From Deltaproteobacteria bacterium (GTDB lineage: Bacteria > Myxococcota > UBA796 > SXON01), in the NCBI GenBank assembly GCA_947483545.1, contig CANKNP010000140.1, positions 1 through 11,952 of the forward strand: DNA of 11,952 nt, read 5' to 3'. Below, one piece after another: positions 1 through 6,534 of this stretch (positions within the stretch are counted from its first letter, which is position 1; the number at the start of each line of letters is the position of its first letter). The notes under the pieces were generated by a model that made no database searches, was not told the DNA's origin, and was given only the letters and a program-made list of their open reading frames with translations. The position numbers and the translations under genes were made by a program.

Positions 1-1077
1 GCCGCCGATCCGCGCGCTCGGCGAACCTCGCTCGCGGCTCGGCGGTCTCTTTGCACCGTTCCTACCGGTGGAATGCGACGGTCCGTCGAAGACGCCGGGC
101 CCGCCGCCTTCCACCTGGAACGGTGCGGTTAGGGGCCAGCCCGGCTCCAGGTCAAGCACTTCCAGGGCCTTAGAACTGGGCTGTTTGTCCAGCGCCCGGG
201 CTGGCCCCCCCAACATCCCGCGGAGCCGCTCGAACGTCGGCCGGACCGCTTCCAGGTCGTTGCGCTCGCACTCGTAGACCACCGCGCGGAGGTTCGGCGC
301 CCGGGCGAGGACGTGCTCGACGATCCGCCAGGTGTCGGCGAGCACGGTCGGCACGTGATCGTCGTCGGTGAAGCGAAATCCACTCGCGTCGCGCAGGGAC
401 CCGCCGGCCACGTGGATCTCCACGAGCCGATCCAGCGGGAAGCCGTCGAGCCCGTCCAGGGGCTCATGACCGCAGAGGCGCTGGTAGATGGCCAGATGGG
501 CGCAGTCGAGGAGCAAGCCAGAGTCTGCCCGATCCGCGACGCACCCGAAAAAATCGAGCAGGTGGAGCTCCCCGAGGAACGCGGACCCGGGCGGGTTCTC
601 AGGCAGGACCTCCAACCCAACGGCTTCGCGGAGCGCGCGGACGCCGTTGGCGAGGGGCTCGATCGCCGAAGCGGTCAAGATCGGCGGCAAGAGCAACATA
701 TGGCCGCGCTCGCGAGGGCCGAAGTGCCAGAGCCCGGCGTCGCCGCAGAGCCAGGCGGGACGCAGCTCCGCGACGAGGCGCCCGACCTCCGCGAGCCAGA
801 GAGGATCGAGGTCGGCAGGCTCGTGCAGGTTGACGTCGAGGAAGTGGTAGGTCGTTCGGCTGGACCGACCGTCGGCCGGGTCGAGCCAGCGGCGGGCATG
901 CGCGTCCAGCCCACGGGATACCTCCACGCCGACCTCCAAGAACCCGAGCTCGAACTGTTCGCGGGCAAGCAGGATATCCAGGGCGCCGGCCCCGTCCCCA
1001 GCGCCCGCCTCGGTGCTCACTCCAAGGCCGAGCCATGGGAGGCTCTGGACGCGAGCGGCGAAGGAACCGGGGAGCAT
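1..1077 (-). CDS. DUF692/MNIO-family multinuclear non-haem iron oxidase, 3' end cut off by the window
   Basis: The reading frame stays open to the window edge: 359 codons are visible and no stop is seen. Residues ~15-290 carry the landmarks of the DUF692 (MNIO) TIM-barrel family: DVNLHEP near 81-87, GDAGLWH at 112-118, PEN at 159-161, LLDCAH at 189-194, EIHVAGG at 220-226, DDDH at 238-241 and VVYECERN at 266-273. The His, Glu and Asp residues in these blocks are where the family binds its two or three irons. Characterised members (MbnB, TglH) oxidatively modify cysteines of small peptides, usually with a partner protein; no such peptide or partner is visible here, so the substrate is unknown. 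The start is ATG at 1077, preceded by a GGGTGA-like site. After residue ~290 the protein turns Pro/Gly-rich, beginning at a run of seven G (minus strand), and no longer resembles the family. That tail may be a genuine extension or a frameshift artefact. The family assignment is firm; the function is open. Confidence 0.85.
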   Translation of the reverse strand, partial: MLPGSFAARVQSLPWLGLGVSTEAGAGDGAGALDILLAREQFELGFLEVGVEVSRGLDAHARRWLDPADGRSSRTTYHFLDVNLHEPADLDPLWLAEVGRLVAELRPAWLCGDAGLWHFGPRERGHMLLLPPILTASAIEPLANGVRALREAVGLEVLPENPPGSAFLGELHLLDFFGCVADRADSGLLLDCAHLAIYQRLCGHEPLDGLDGFPLDRLVEIHVAGGSLRDASGFRFTDDDHVPTVLADTWRIVEHVLARAPNLRAVVYECERNDLEAVRPTFERLRGMLGGPARALDKQPSSKALEVLDLEPGWPLTAPFQVEGGGPGVFDGPSHSTGRNGAKRPPSRERGSPSARIGG

Positions 1078-1118
1078 CACAGCATTTCACCCAGAAATAA
1101 AGTTGCAGAGGTCAAGAA

Positions 1119-1208
1119 ATGGTGGCATTTGAGAGAGCCATGCTCGACACCGCCCTACAGCTCGCCCTCGGAATCACTGTCGCCGTCGCCCTTTTGGGTG
1201 TGCGCTAG
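1119..1208 (+). CDS. possible 29-residue single-pass membrane peptide
   Basis: A short open frame starts at ATG 1119, with AGAGG at 1107-1111 seven bases upstream, and ends at TAG. A second in-frame ATG lies at 1140. From the second Met the sequence is MLDTALQLALGITVAVALL, one uninterrupted hydrophobic helix, closed by Gly-Val-Arg. It resembles the first helix of small antiporter subunits such as MrpF, but nothing after the stop continues such a protein. It could be a genuine small membrane peptide, a decayed gene remnant, or chance. It lies divergently to the MNIO gene, 41 bases apart, in a locally AT-richer patch. It contains no cysteine, so it is not an obvious MNIO substrate. Confidence 0.3.
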   Translation: MVAFERAMLDTALQLALGITVAVALLGVR

Positions 1209-1221
1209 CCAAGCGCTTCGC

Positions 1222-1548
1222 CTAAGGTGTAGGTAGACTCGGCATTTTCGAGGGCACATCGCGGAGCCCTAGCGACCGCAACAGCTCGGGGTCCAGCGCC
1301 GGCTCTGGCGCCTCCACTGTCAGCGTGCTGGAGGCGACCCACCCGAAGTCTGTCCCCCGACGGACCCGAACCAGCGCCCCGCGATCCACGAGCACCTCCA
1401 CCTCGTCGCCCTTGACCAGGCGAACGCTGACCGGGCTGCCGGCGTCGGGCCACCTCGCGGCGTCGCCCGCCACAGAGACCCAACGCGCCTCCGCCAGGGC
1501 GGGGGTAGAGAAACCGAGCAGGAGGGCCAGGCAGAGCAGACGGGTCAT
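1222..1548 (-). CDS. small exported SH3-like domain protein
   Basis: This 108-residue protein begins with a typical Sec signal peptide, MTRLLCLALLLGFSTPALA, with likely cleavage after ALA. The mature part has a bacterial SH3-like fold pattern at residues ~23-80: a W-V-S-V strand, PVSVRLVKGDEVEVL, a central VRV strand and FGWVASSTL. This is the arrangement seen in periplasmic SH3_3-type domains that often bind cell-wall or protein ligands. A proline-rich tail without recognisable fold follows. An ATG six codons upstream (1566) is possible, but the start used here puts the Arg-containing n-region directly before the hydrophobic core. No strong ribosome binding site is visible for either start. 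The gene is divergent from mlaE, with only 29 bases between starts. The precise role is unknown. Confidence 0.7.
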   Translation of the reverse strand: MTRLLCLALLLGFSTPALAEARWVSVAGDAARWPDAGSPVSVRLVKGDEVEVLVDRGALVRVRRGTDFGWVASSTLTVEAPEPALDPELLRSLGLRDVPSKMPSLPTP

Positions 1549-1577
1549 GAGGCACGGCTTATCCATGCGGCGACCGG

Positions 1578-2327
1578 ATGTTCAACGCCCTCACGGATCT
1601 CCTGACGCGGATCGGCCGTTTCGGCATGTTCCTGGCTGCGGTGGTGTGGCGCATGGCCACGCCCCCCTGGAACATCGCGGACTTCTTCCGCCACACCTGG
1701 CTGGTGAGCTCCCGGTGCATCGCCCCCGTCGTCGCCGTCACGTTCCCCTTCGGCATGGTCATCGCGCTCCAGGGGCTGTCCATCTTCGACCTGTTCGGCG
1801 CGCAGAGGCTCCTGCCCTCCCTGATCACGGTCGCGGTCTTGAGGGAGCTGGCCCCGGTCTTGGCGAGCGTGCTGGTGGCCGCGCAGGGGGGCAGCGCCTT
1901 CGCCGCCGAGCTGGGCGCCATGCGGATCAAAGAGGAGCTTGATGCGACCGAAGTGATGGCGGTGGACGCGATCCGATGGCACGTCGTGCCGCGAGTGAGC
2001 GCGTTGGTGTTGGCCTGCCCGCTCCTGGACGTCGCCGGGGCGATCGCAGGCCTCGCGGGCGGGTACGTGATGGCAGTGACGATCCAGGGGGAGAACTCGG
2101 GGGTGTTCCTCGACCACCTATGGAAGTTCACGCAGCCGTTCGATCTCGTCAGCGGCCTGCTGAAGACGATGGTGTTCGGCTTCATCATCGGGATCACGGC
2201 TTGCTACCACGGCTTCTACGCCACCGGCGGCGCGGCGGGGGTGGGGAAGGGCGTGAACGACACCGTGGTCCACGCCTCCCTCGCGTTCTTTGTCGCCAAC
2301 TACCTGCTGACGAGCATGTTCTTCTAG
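1578..2327 (+). CDS. mlaE: MlaE-family phospholipid ABC transporter permease
   Basis: This 249-residue integral inner-membrane protein belongs to the MlaE/YrbE permease family, which moves phospholipids between the membranes of Gram-negative cells together with an ATPase (MlaF) and an MCE-domain protein (MlaD). Diagnostic features are an amphipathic N-terminal region, about five hydrophobic segments, the conserved block GGSAFAAELGAM then EELDATEVM at ~104-127, and the C-terminal ATGGAAGVGKGVNDTVV block at ~215-231. Length is normal for the family. ATG 1578 is the only usable start, because an in-frame stop lies at 1548-1550. The Arg of the usual A-R-x-G element is Gln here (A-Q-G-G). No mlaF, mlaD or other Mla gene lies beside it; the downstream gene is a convergent chaperone 10 bases away. 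Its partners must be encoded elsewhere. Confidence 0.88.
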   Translation: MFNALTDLLTRIGRFGMFLAAVVWRMATPPWNIADFFRHTWLVSSRCIAPVVAVTFPFGMVIALQGLSIFDLFGAQRLLPSLITVAVLRELAPVLASVLVAAQGGSAFAAELGAMRIKEELDATEVMAVDAIRWHVVPRVSALVLACPLLDVAGAIAGLAGGYVMAVTIQGENSGVFLDHLWKFTQPFDLVSGLLKTMVFGFIIGITACYHGFYATGGAAGVGKGVNDTVVHASLAFFVANYLLTSMFF

Positions 2328-2337
2328 CCGACGCGGG

Positions 2338-4146
2338 TCAGTGGACCCCGTTCCCGGCCAGCTTCTCGTTCAGCGCCAGCAGCATTCGCCGGAGCCAGCC
2401 GTGGACCTCTTCGAGGTTGGCGCGGTCCTGCGCTTTGGACAAGGCAATGCGGCCGCGCTTGAGGGCGTGGTCGGCCTCCTGGACGTCGTTCCGCTGCAAC
2501 ACGTTGCGCTGCTCCCGCAAGAGCGTCTCGATCTGGGCGAGCTGCCGCTCGATCTGGAAGCGCACCTCTTTGAGCTCGCCGGCGTGCTCCGCGTTGCGCT
2601 CCCACGTGGTCGCCTCATCCCGCGCCCGGTCCAACTCCAGCCGCGACATGCCCGTCGGCGCCTGGATCGTTAGCTGCTGGGAGACACCCGACCGCACGTC
2701 CCGCGCTGAGACATTCACGATCCCGTTGGCGTCGATGACGAACTTGACCTCGATCCGCGGCACGCTTCGCGGCGCCGGCTCGATGCCCTGCAGCTCGAAT
2801 TCGCCCAGGCTCGTGTTCTCGTCCGCGTTCGGGCTCTCGCCTTGAAGGACGTGGATTTTTACGGTCTTCTGGTTGTCAACCACCGTCGAGACCAGCTGTA
2901 CCTTCTGCGCCGGAATGCTCGAGTTCTTCAGGATGAGCTTGGCCATCCGGCGGCCCTCGACCTCGATCCCGAGCGAGAGGCTCGTCACGTCGAGCAGCGT
3001 GACGCTCTTGACCTCGCCTTCCAGCACACCCGCCTGCACGGCCGCCCCGATGGCGACCACTTCATCCGGATTGAACTGCTGGTTGAGCTGGCGGCCGAAG
3101 AACTCGCGAACGAGCTCCTTGACGCGCGGGATGCGGGAGGAACCGCCGACGAGCACGACCTCGTCGATCTGATCGACGGTCATGCGGGCGTCCTGCAAAG
3201 CGCGCTTGCACTCGTCCATCGTGGCATCGAGCAAGGGTCGGGCGAGCCCCTCGAACGTGGCACGAGAGAGCACGCACTGGAGATGCCGGGGGCCTTGCGC
3301 ATCGGCCATCAGGAACGGGAGGTGCACCTCGGTCTCCAAGGCCGACGACAGCTCGATCTTCGCGCGTTCGGCAGCATCCCGGAGGCGCTGGCGGACGACC
3401 TTGTCGTTCGACACGTCGATCCCATGCTCCGCGCGGAACTGCTCGATCAGCCACTCCATGATGATGCGATCGACATCCCCACCACCCAGCGCGTTGTTCC
3501 CGCGGGTGGCGCGCACCTCGCCGAGGTCGCGGTCGATGTGGACGATGGAGATGTCGAACGTGCCGCCGCCAAAGTCGTACACCGCGATGGTCGCGGACTT
3601 GCGACGATCGTGGAGGTAGGCCAGCGCCGCCGCGGTGGGCTCGTTGATGATCCGCAGCACGTTCAAGCCGGCGATCGTGCCAGCGTCCTTCGTGGCCTGA
3701 CGCTGCCGGTCGTTGAAGTGCGCCGGGACGGTGATGATCGCCTCGGAGACGGTCTCTCCCAGGAAATCCTCCGCAGACTTCTTCAGCTTCTGCAGGATCA
3801 TCGCAGAAGCTTCCTGCGGCGAGAGCATGCGGCCGTTCACATCGAAGGCACAATCGCCATTTCGGGCCGCCGAAACCTTGTAGTTGACCAGGGGCAGGTC
3901 GTTCCCCGCGTCCTTGTAGCGCTTGCCCATGAACCGCTTGATCGAGTGGATCGTCGCGTCCGGGTTGATGAGCATCTGCCGCTTGGCGATGTCACCCACA
4001 AAACGCTCTCCGCTCTTGGAGAAGCCAACGACGGACGGGGTGACGCGCCCCCCCTCCTCATTGATGATGATCTTCGGCTCCCCCCGATCGATGTAGGCAA
4101 CGACCGAGTTGGTCGTCCCGAGGTCGATGCCGATCACCTTGCCCAT
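2338..4146 (-). CDS. Hsp70-family molecular chaperone (DnaK-like)
   Basis: This 602-residue cytoplasmic ATP-dependent chaperone shows the full Hsp70 layout. In the nucleotide-binding domain are DLGTTNS (8-14), ITVPAHFND (138-146), NEPTAAALAY (168-177), VYDFGGGTFD (189-198), GGGDVD (221-226) and VVLVGGSSRIP (330-340). The interdomain linker LLDVTSLSLGIE follows at ~384-395, then a beta substrate-binding domain to ~495 and a charged alpha-helical lid to the end. The lid is shorter than in canonical DnaK and lacks the acidic EEVD-like tail. The linker has Ser where DVTPLSL normally has Pro. No dnaJ, grpE or Fe-S gene is adjacent, so this looks like a secondary Hsp70 paralogue rather than the housekeeping dnaK or hscA. 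ATG 4146 is preferred because GGAGAAGG lies 5-9 bases upstream; GTG 4161 is the alternative. It has its own sigma70-type promoter, with no CIRCE element or sigma32-type promoter seen. Confidence 0.93.
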   Translation of the reverse strand: MGKVIGIDLGTTNSVVAYIDRGEPKIIINEEGGRVTPSVVGFSKSGERFVGDIAKRQMLINPDATIHSIKRFMGKRYKDAGNDLPLVNYKVSAARNGDCAFDVNGRMLSPQEASAMILQKLKKSAEDFLGETVSEAIITVPAHFNDRQRQATKDAGTIAGLNVLRIINEPTAAALAYLHDRRKSATIAVYDFGGGTFDISIVHIDRDLGEVRATRGNNALGGGDVDRIIMEWLIEQFRAEHGIDVSNDKVVRQRLRDAAERAKIELSSALETEVHLPFLMADAQGPRHLQCVLSRATFEGLARPLLDATMDECKRALQDARMTVDQIDEVVLVGGSSRIPRVKELVREFFGRQLNQQFNPDEVVAIGAAVQAGVLEGEVKSVTLLDVTSLSLGIEVEGRRMAKLILKNSSIPAQKVQLVSTVVDNQKTVKIHVLQGESPNADENTSLGEFELQGIEPAPRSVPRIEVKFVIDANGIVNVSARDVRSGVSQQLTIQAPTGMSRLELDRARDEATTWERNAEHAGELKEVRFQIERQLAQIETLLREQRNVLQRNDVQEADHALKRGRIALSKAQDRANLEEVHGWLRRMLLALNEKLAGNGVH

Positions 4147-4190
4147 TGAGGCCTTCTCCACGTCGTGGCCGACTGTTTACGCTTGGTGAG

Positions 4191-4219
4191 ATCGTAGGAG
4201 GCAGGGCCGGTGCTGTCAA
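4191..4219 (-). promoter_or_regulatory. sigma70-type promoter of the Hsp70 gene
   Basis: On the minus strand a perfect -35 box TTGACA (4219-4214) is followed after exactly 17 bases by TACGAT (4196-4191), a 4/6 match to the -10 consensus. The predicted transcript would start near 4184, giving a leader of roughly 38 bases before ATG 4146. The promoter lies between the 3' end of tRNA-Leu and the chaperone gene, so the chaperone need not depend on read-through from the tRNA. Confidence 0.72.
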
Positions 4220-4251
4220 CCCGCGAAGCGTAGAACCTGACAAGATCGCGG

Positions 4252-4336
4252 TGCCCCGGGCGGGACTCGAACCCGCATGCCTGCGCGCAGGGGAAGGATT
4301 TTAAGTCCTTTGTGGCTACCATTTCACCACCGGGGC
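4252..4336 (-). tRNA. tRNA-Leu (anticodon UAA)
   Basis: The minus strand folds into a class II tRNA. The acceptor stem GCCCCGG (4336-4330) pairs perfectly with CCGGGGC (4259-4253), with discriminator A at 4252. A D arm contains TGGTAG. The anticodon stem AAGGA/TCCTT encloses the loop CTTAAAA, so the anticodon is TAA (4303-4301). A long variable arm has stem CCTGC/GCAGG, typical of leucine tRNAs, and the T arm is GCGGG-TTCGAGT-CCCGC. The bases after the discriminator are CCG, so the 3' CCA is not fully encoded and must be added enzymatically. Confidence 0.96.
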
Positions 4337-4414
4337 AAGAGAGCGCGACGCACCACCCCGGTGTATCCCGTGCCCAGGTTTCCGGTTAGCCCGAACCCCC
4401 GCCCCGGATCCCTG

Positions 4415-5251
4415 ATGTTCCTCCCGCTTCTCCTTGCGTTTCTCCCCGGCGCGCTGGCCCTGGCCCCCGAGGTGGAGCAAGGAGAGTCCCTGTTCGCCAC
4501 GGGCGACCCCGTCGCCAGCGTCGGGGTGCTCGCCCCCTACGTCAAGGCCCATCCCGACGACGCCGACGCGCTCTGGCGCCTCGCGCGCTCCCTGTACGAG
4601 AAAGGCGAACTGATGAGCGCGCAGGGCCGGCCGGACAGCGAGCGCCTGCCCCTGTACGCCGAGGCACAAGCGCTGGCGAAGCACGCACAGGAGGTCGCTC
4701 CCGCCGACGGTCTTGGCTACCTCTGGGAGGGAGTCGCGCTCGGGCGCGTCGCGACGTCCAAGGGGATCCTCTCGCAGTTGTTCACCGCGGACGACATCGA
4801 GCGCCTGTGGCTCAAAGCGCTCACGACCGGCACCCGGTACACCTCGTCCACGGGGAACTCCACCTTCCCCGGCGATGTGTACAACGCATTGGGGCAGTTC
4901 TACCGCCTGTGTCCCGATTGGGCTGCGATGAAGTGGATCGCCGGCACGCGCGGGGACATCGACAAGTCTGTCGAATACCAGCGCAAGCTGGTCCAGTCCG
5001 AGCCCCAGCGCATTGAAGCGCTCAAGGAGCTCGGGGTGTCCTTGATCTGCAAGGGCAACAAGCAAGACGACGAAGCAGCGAAGGCGGAAGGGCGGCAATG
5101 GCTCCAAAAAGCGCTCGCCATCCCCGCCCGGGGGCCTGTCGAGCGCATCGATCACGCCCAGATCCCGAACATCCTGGTTCGAGAGGCCGACGCGTGTGAG
5201 TACTCCCGGGACGGGTACGAAGACACCAGCGAGTCGAGCTACGGGCGGTAA
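4415..5251 (+). CDS. exported TPR-type protein, RMDN-like helical repeats
   Basis: This 278-residue protein starts with a signal-peptide-like segment (MFLPLLLAFLPGALALA). It continues as an all-helical repeat protein resembling tetratricopeptide and regulator-of-microtubule-dynamics-like arrays. Helix pairs are visible around 22-65 (ALWRLARSLYEKGEL), 80-112 (AQALAKHAQE then GYLWEGVALGR), 125-165 (DIERLWLKAL then YNALGQFYRLCP) and 182-212 (IDKSVEYQRKLVQSEP then ALKELGVSL). Such repeats usually bind other proteins. The longer frame from 4277 is rejected because it overlaps the tRNA and would bury the signal peptide. No clear ribosome binding site is seen before ATG 4415. The TAA stop overlaps the ATG of the next gene (TAATG), implying translational coupling. 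Function is unknown; likely location is the periplasm or periplasmic face of a membrane. Confidence 0.75.
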   Translation: MFLPLLLAFLPGALALAPEVEQGESLFATGDPVASVGVLAPYVKAHPDDADALWRLARSLYEKGELMSAQGRPDSERLPLYAEAQALAKHAQEVAPADGLGYLWEGVALGRVATSKGILSQLFTADDIERLWLKALTTGTRYTSSTGNSTFPGDVYNALGQFYRLCPDWAAMKWIAGTRGDIDKSVEYQRKLVQSEPQRIEALKELGVSLICKGNKQDDEAAKAEGRQWLQKALAIPARGPVERIDHAQIPNILVREADACEYSRDGYEDTSESSYGR

Positions 5252-5973
5252 TGATCGGGCTTTGGGTCTGGGCGGGCTGCGCTTGGCTTCGCGCCGAGCG
5301 GGTCGAGGATCCGCTGGTCGTGCCGCTCCAACAGGCGGATGCTGCCTGGCGCGCACGGTCCCAGGGCGGCTTGGACCCAGTCCGGGAGGCCCTCGCAGCC
5401 CTCAACGCCACAGCTGCCGGCGACGCCCGGATCCTCTGGCGGTTGGCGCGGCTGCACTGGCTCGAAGGGTTCCTGGCGACCTCCGAGGGAGACGCCAGAA
5501 ATCACTGGGAAACAGGCCGTGAATATGCGGGAACTTGCCTGACCACCGACCCCGACATCCTCGCAGCCCTCCGGCAGAACGGATGGCGGATCGCCGACGG
5601 CGCGCTCGCTACCGCATCGCCGGAACAGCGCCCCTGCATCCTCTGGGGCGCAGGAAACGGGCTCGCCCTTGTCGAACTGCGCGGCCCAGGAGGCGCCTTG
5701 GACGCAGCCGCCGCCTGTGCAATGACCGATCGCGCGGCGGAGCTGGTGGGTGCCGACGAACCGGGCCTGCTCGACTGGGAGCAAGGGTTGTGTGCGTGGT
5801 GGCTGCTGGAGGACGGACCCGTCGCGATGCGGCATTGGACGGCAGCAGCACAGAGCGGCAACGCCCTCTACCTGCTCGCCGCCCAGCAGTACGCTGCGGA
5901 CACACCCATCCCCTTCGTCGCAAAGCCCGGCTATGAGCTCGAAGCGGACGCAGCGCGGGCGCGGGCGTACTGA
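5251..5973 (+). CDS. helical-repeat protein resembling TRAP-transporter T-component (TatT)
   Basis: This 240-residue protein has a short hydrophobic N-terminus ending in WAGC at 7-10. It looks like a weak lipobox (Trp at -3 is atypical) and suggests a lipoprotein. The rest is helical, with TPR-like segments: ARILWRLARLHWLEGFL at ~59-75, a GREYAGTCL helix at ~89-97, CILWGAGNGLALVEL at ~129-143 and ALDAAAACAMTDRAAELVGADEPGLLDWEQG at ~149-179, then a last helix pair near 190-216. The order (a cell-number helix, a W-G-A helix, then a ring of TPRs) recalls the periplasmic TatT family that accompanies some TRAP solute transporters. No transporter gene is present, so this is a structural resemblance, not a function. 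It is translationally coupled to the preceding TPR gene, which has the same general architecture, so the two may form a complex. Confidence 0.65.
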   Translation: MIGLWVWAGCAWLRAERVEDPLVVPLQQADAAWRARSQGGLDPVREALAALNATAAGDARILWRLARLHWLEGFLATSEGDARNHWETGREYAGTCLTTDPDILAALRQNGWRIADGALATASPEQRPCILWGAGNGLALVELRGPGGALDAAAACAMTDRAAELVGADEPGLLDWEQGLCAWWLLEDGPVAMRHWTAAAQSGNALYLLAAQQYAADTPIPFVAKPGYELEADAARARAY

Positions 5974-6015
5974 CGATGGTCCTGGTGCGAGGGCAAACGA
6001 GATCGCCGAGCCGAA

Positions 6016-6067
6016 AATCCGTATGAGCTTGACCCGGGCGGCCACGGGGGCCGCCCCTACGCGGATT
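6016..6067. repeat. REP-like GC-rich palindromic element
   Basis: The 234-base gap between 5973 and 6208 holds a nested palindrome. The inner arms GGGCGGCC (6036-6043) and GGCCGCCC (6049-6056) are perfectly complementary around the 5-base loop ACGGG. Outer arms AATCCG (6016-6021) and CGGATT (6062-6067) are also complementary. No T-run follows in either direction, so it is a poor intrinsic terminator. The core plus the following CCTACG resembles short dispersed palindromes seen many times in genomes of diverse bacteria; that comparison is from memory. The rest of the gap shows no gene. Confidence 0.5.
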
Positions 6068-6207
6068 GAGCACAACGACACGTTCCATGGAAGGCCGTGC
6101 ACGATGGTTGCATAGCCTCACACGGAGTCACCCCCAGGGCGAGATCCCGCGGCCGGGCTTGCCGCTCCGGAGTACCGAAGCGGAAATCCCGACGCGCCGG
6201 GCCCGGC

Positions 6208-6444
6208 TCACACCGGCGGAGGCGTGGTCGGCTTGACCATCATCGGCTTGCGGCTCGCGCGGCGAGCTGCCTTCCTGCGGCGCTTCTCCGCGAGGCGCTG
6301 CTTCAACCGGCGCTTTTCGCCCGGCTTGAGGTAAAAGCTGTTCTTCTTGATGTCCTTGCGGATGCCCTCGCGCTCCACCTTACGGCGGAAACGGCGGAGG
6401 GCCTTCTCGAAGGGTTCGTTCTCACGGACGGTGACGATGACCAA
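6208..6444 (-). CDS. rpsU: 30S ribosomal protein S21
   Basis: This 78-residue basic protein matches bacterial S21, a small-subunit protein near the anti-Shine-Dalgarno end of 16S rRNA that aids initiation. It shows the N-terminal VRENEPFEKALRRFRRKVE signature, then a Lys-rich middle (FYLKPGEKRRLKQRLAEKRRRKAARR). It is slightly longer than E. coli S21 (71 residues), with a non-basic proline-rich tail KPMMVKPTTPPPV. The start is TTG at 6444, supported by GGAG at 6454-6451 six bases upstream; no ATG or GTG gives the expected N-terminus. The gene stands alone, divergent from the metallo-hydrolase-like gene over a 90-base spacer. Confidence 0.95.
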   Translation of the reverse strand: MVIVTVRENEPFEKALRRFRRKVEREGIRKDIKKNSFYLKPGEKRRLKQRLAEKRRRKAARRASRKPMMVKPTTPPPV

Positions 6445-6534
6445 ATGCGGCTCCAGGCAACAGGCGGCCAGCGACTATGCGGCGATAGGTACGCGCGCAA
6501 GGGCAGGGCGTGAAATCGGGATACCTGCGCGGGC

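Noticed and set aside
313..1236. long plus-strand open frame opposite the MNIO gene
   Set aside because: Its product lacks domain signatures and has Arg/Pro/Glu-rich antisense composition, while the minus strand encodes clear DUF692 motifs.
2328..2337. terminator between convergent mlaE and Hsp70 genes
   Set aside because: Only 10 bases separate the stops and no hairpin is present there.
2842..4149. 435-codon plus-strand open frame opposite the Hsp70 gene
   Set aside because: It is the antisense shadow of a highly conserved chaperone; long antisense frames are expected in GC-rich DNA.
6196..6207. GCCGGGCCCGGC palindrome just after rpsU as a terminator
   Set aside because: It leaves at most a 4-bp stem with no T-run, so it cannot be supported as an intrinsic terminator.
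6445..6534. rpsU promoter from TTGCGC and CATAGT in the divergent spacer
   Set aside because: The spacing is only 15 bases and both boxes are weak matches; no better pair was found.
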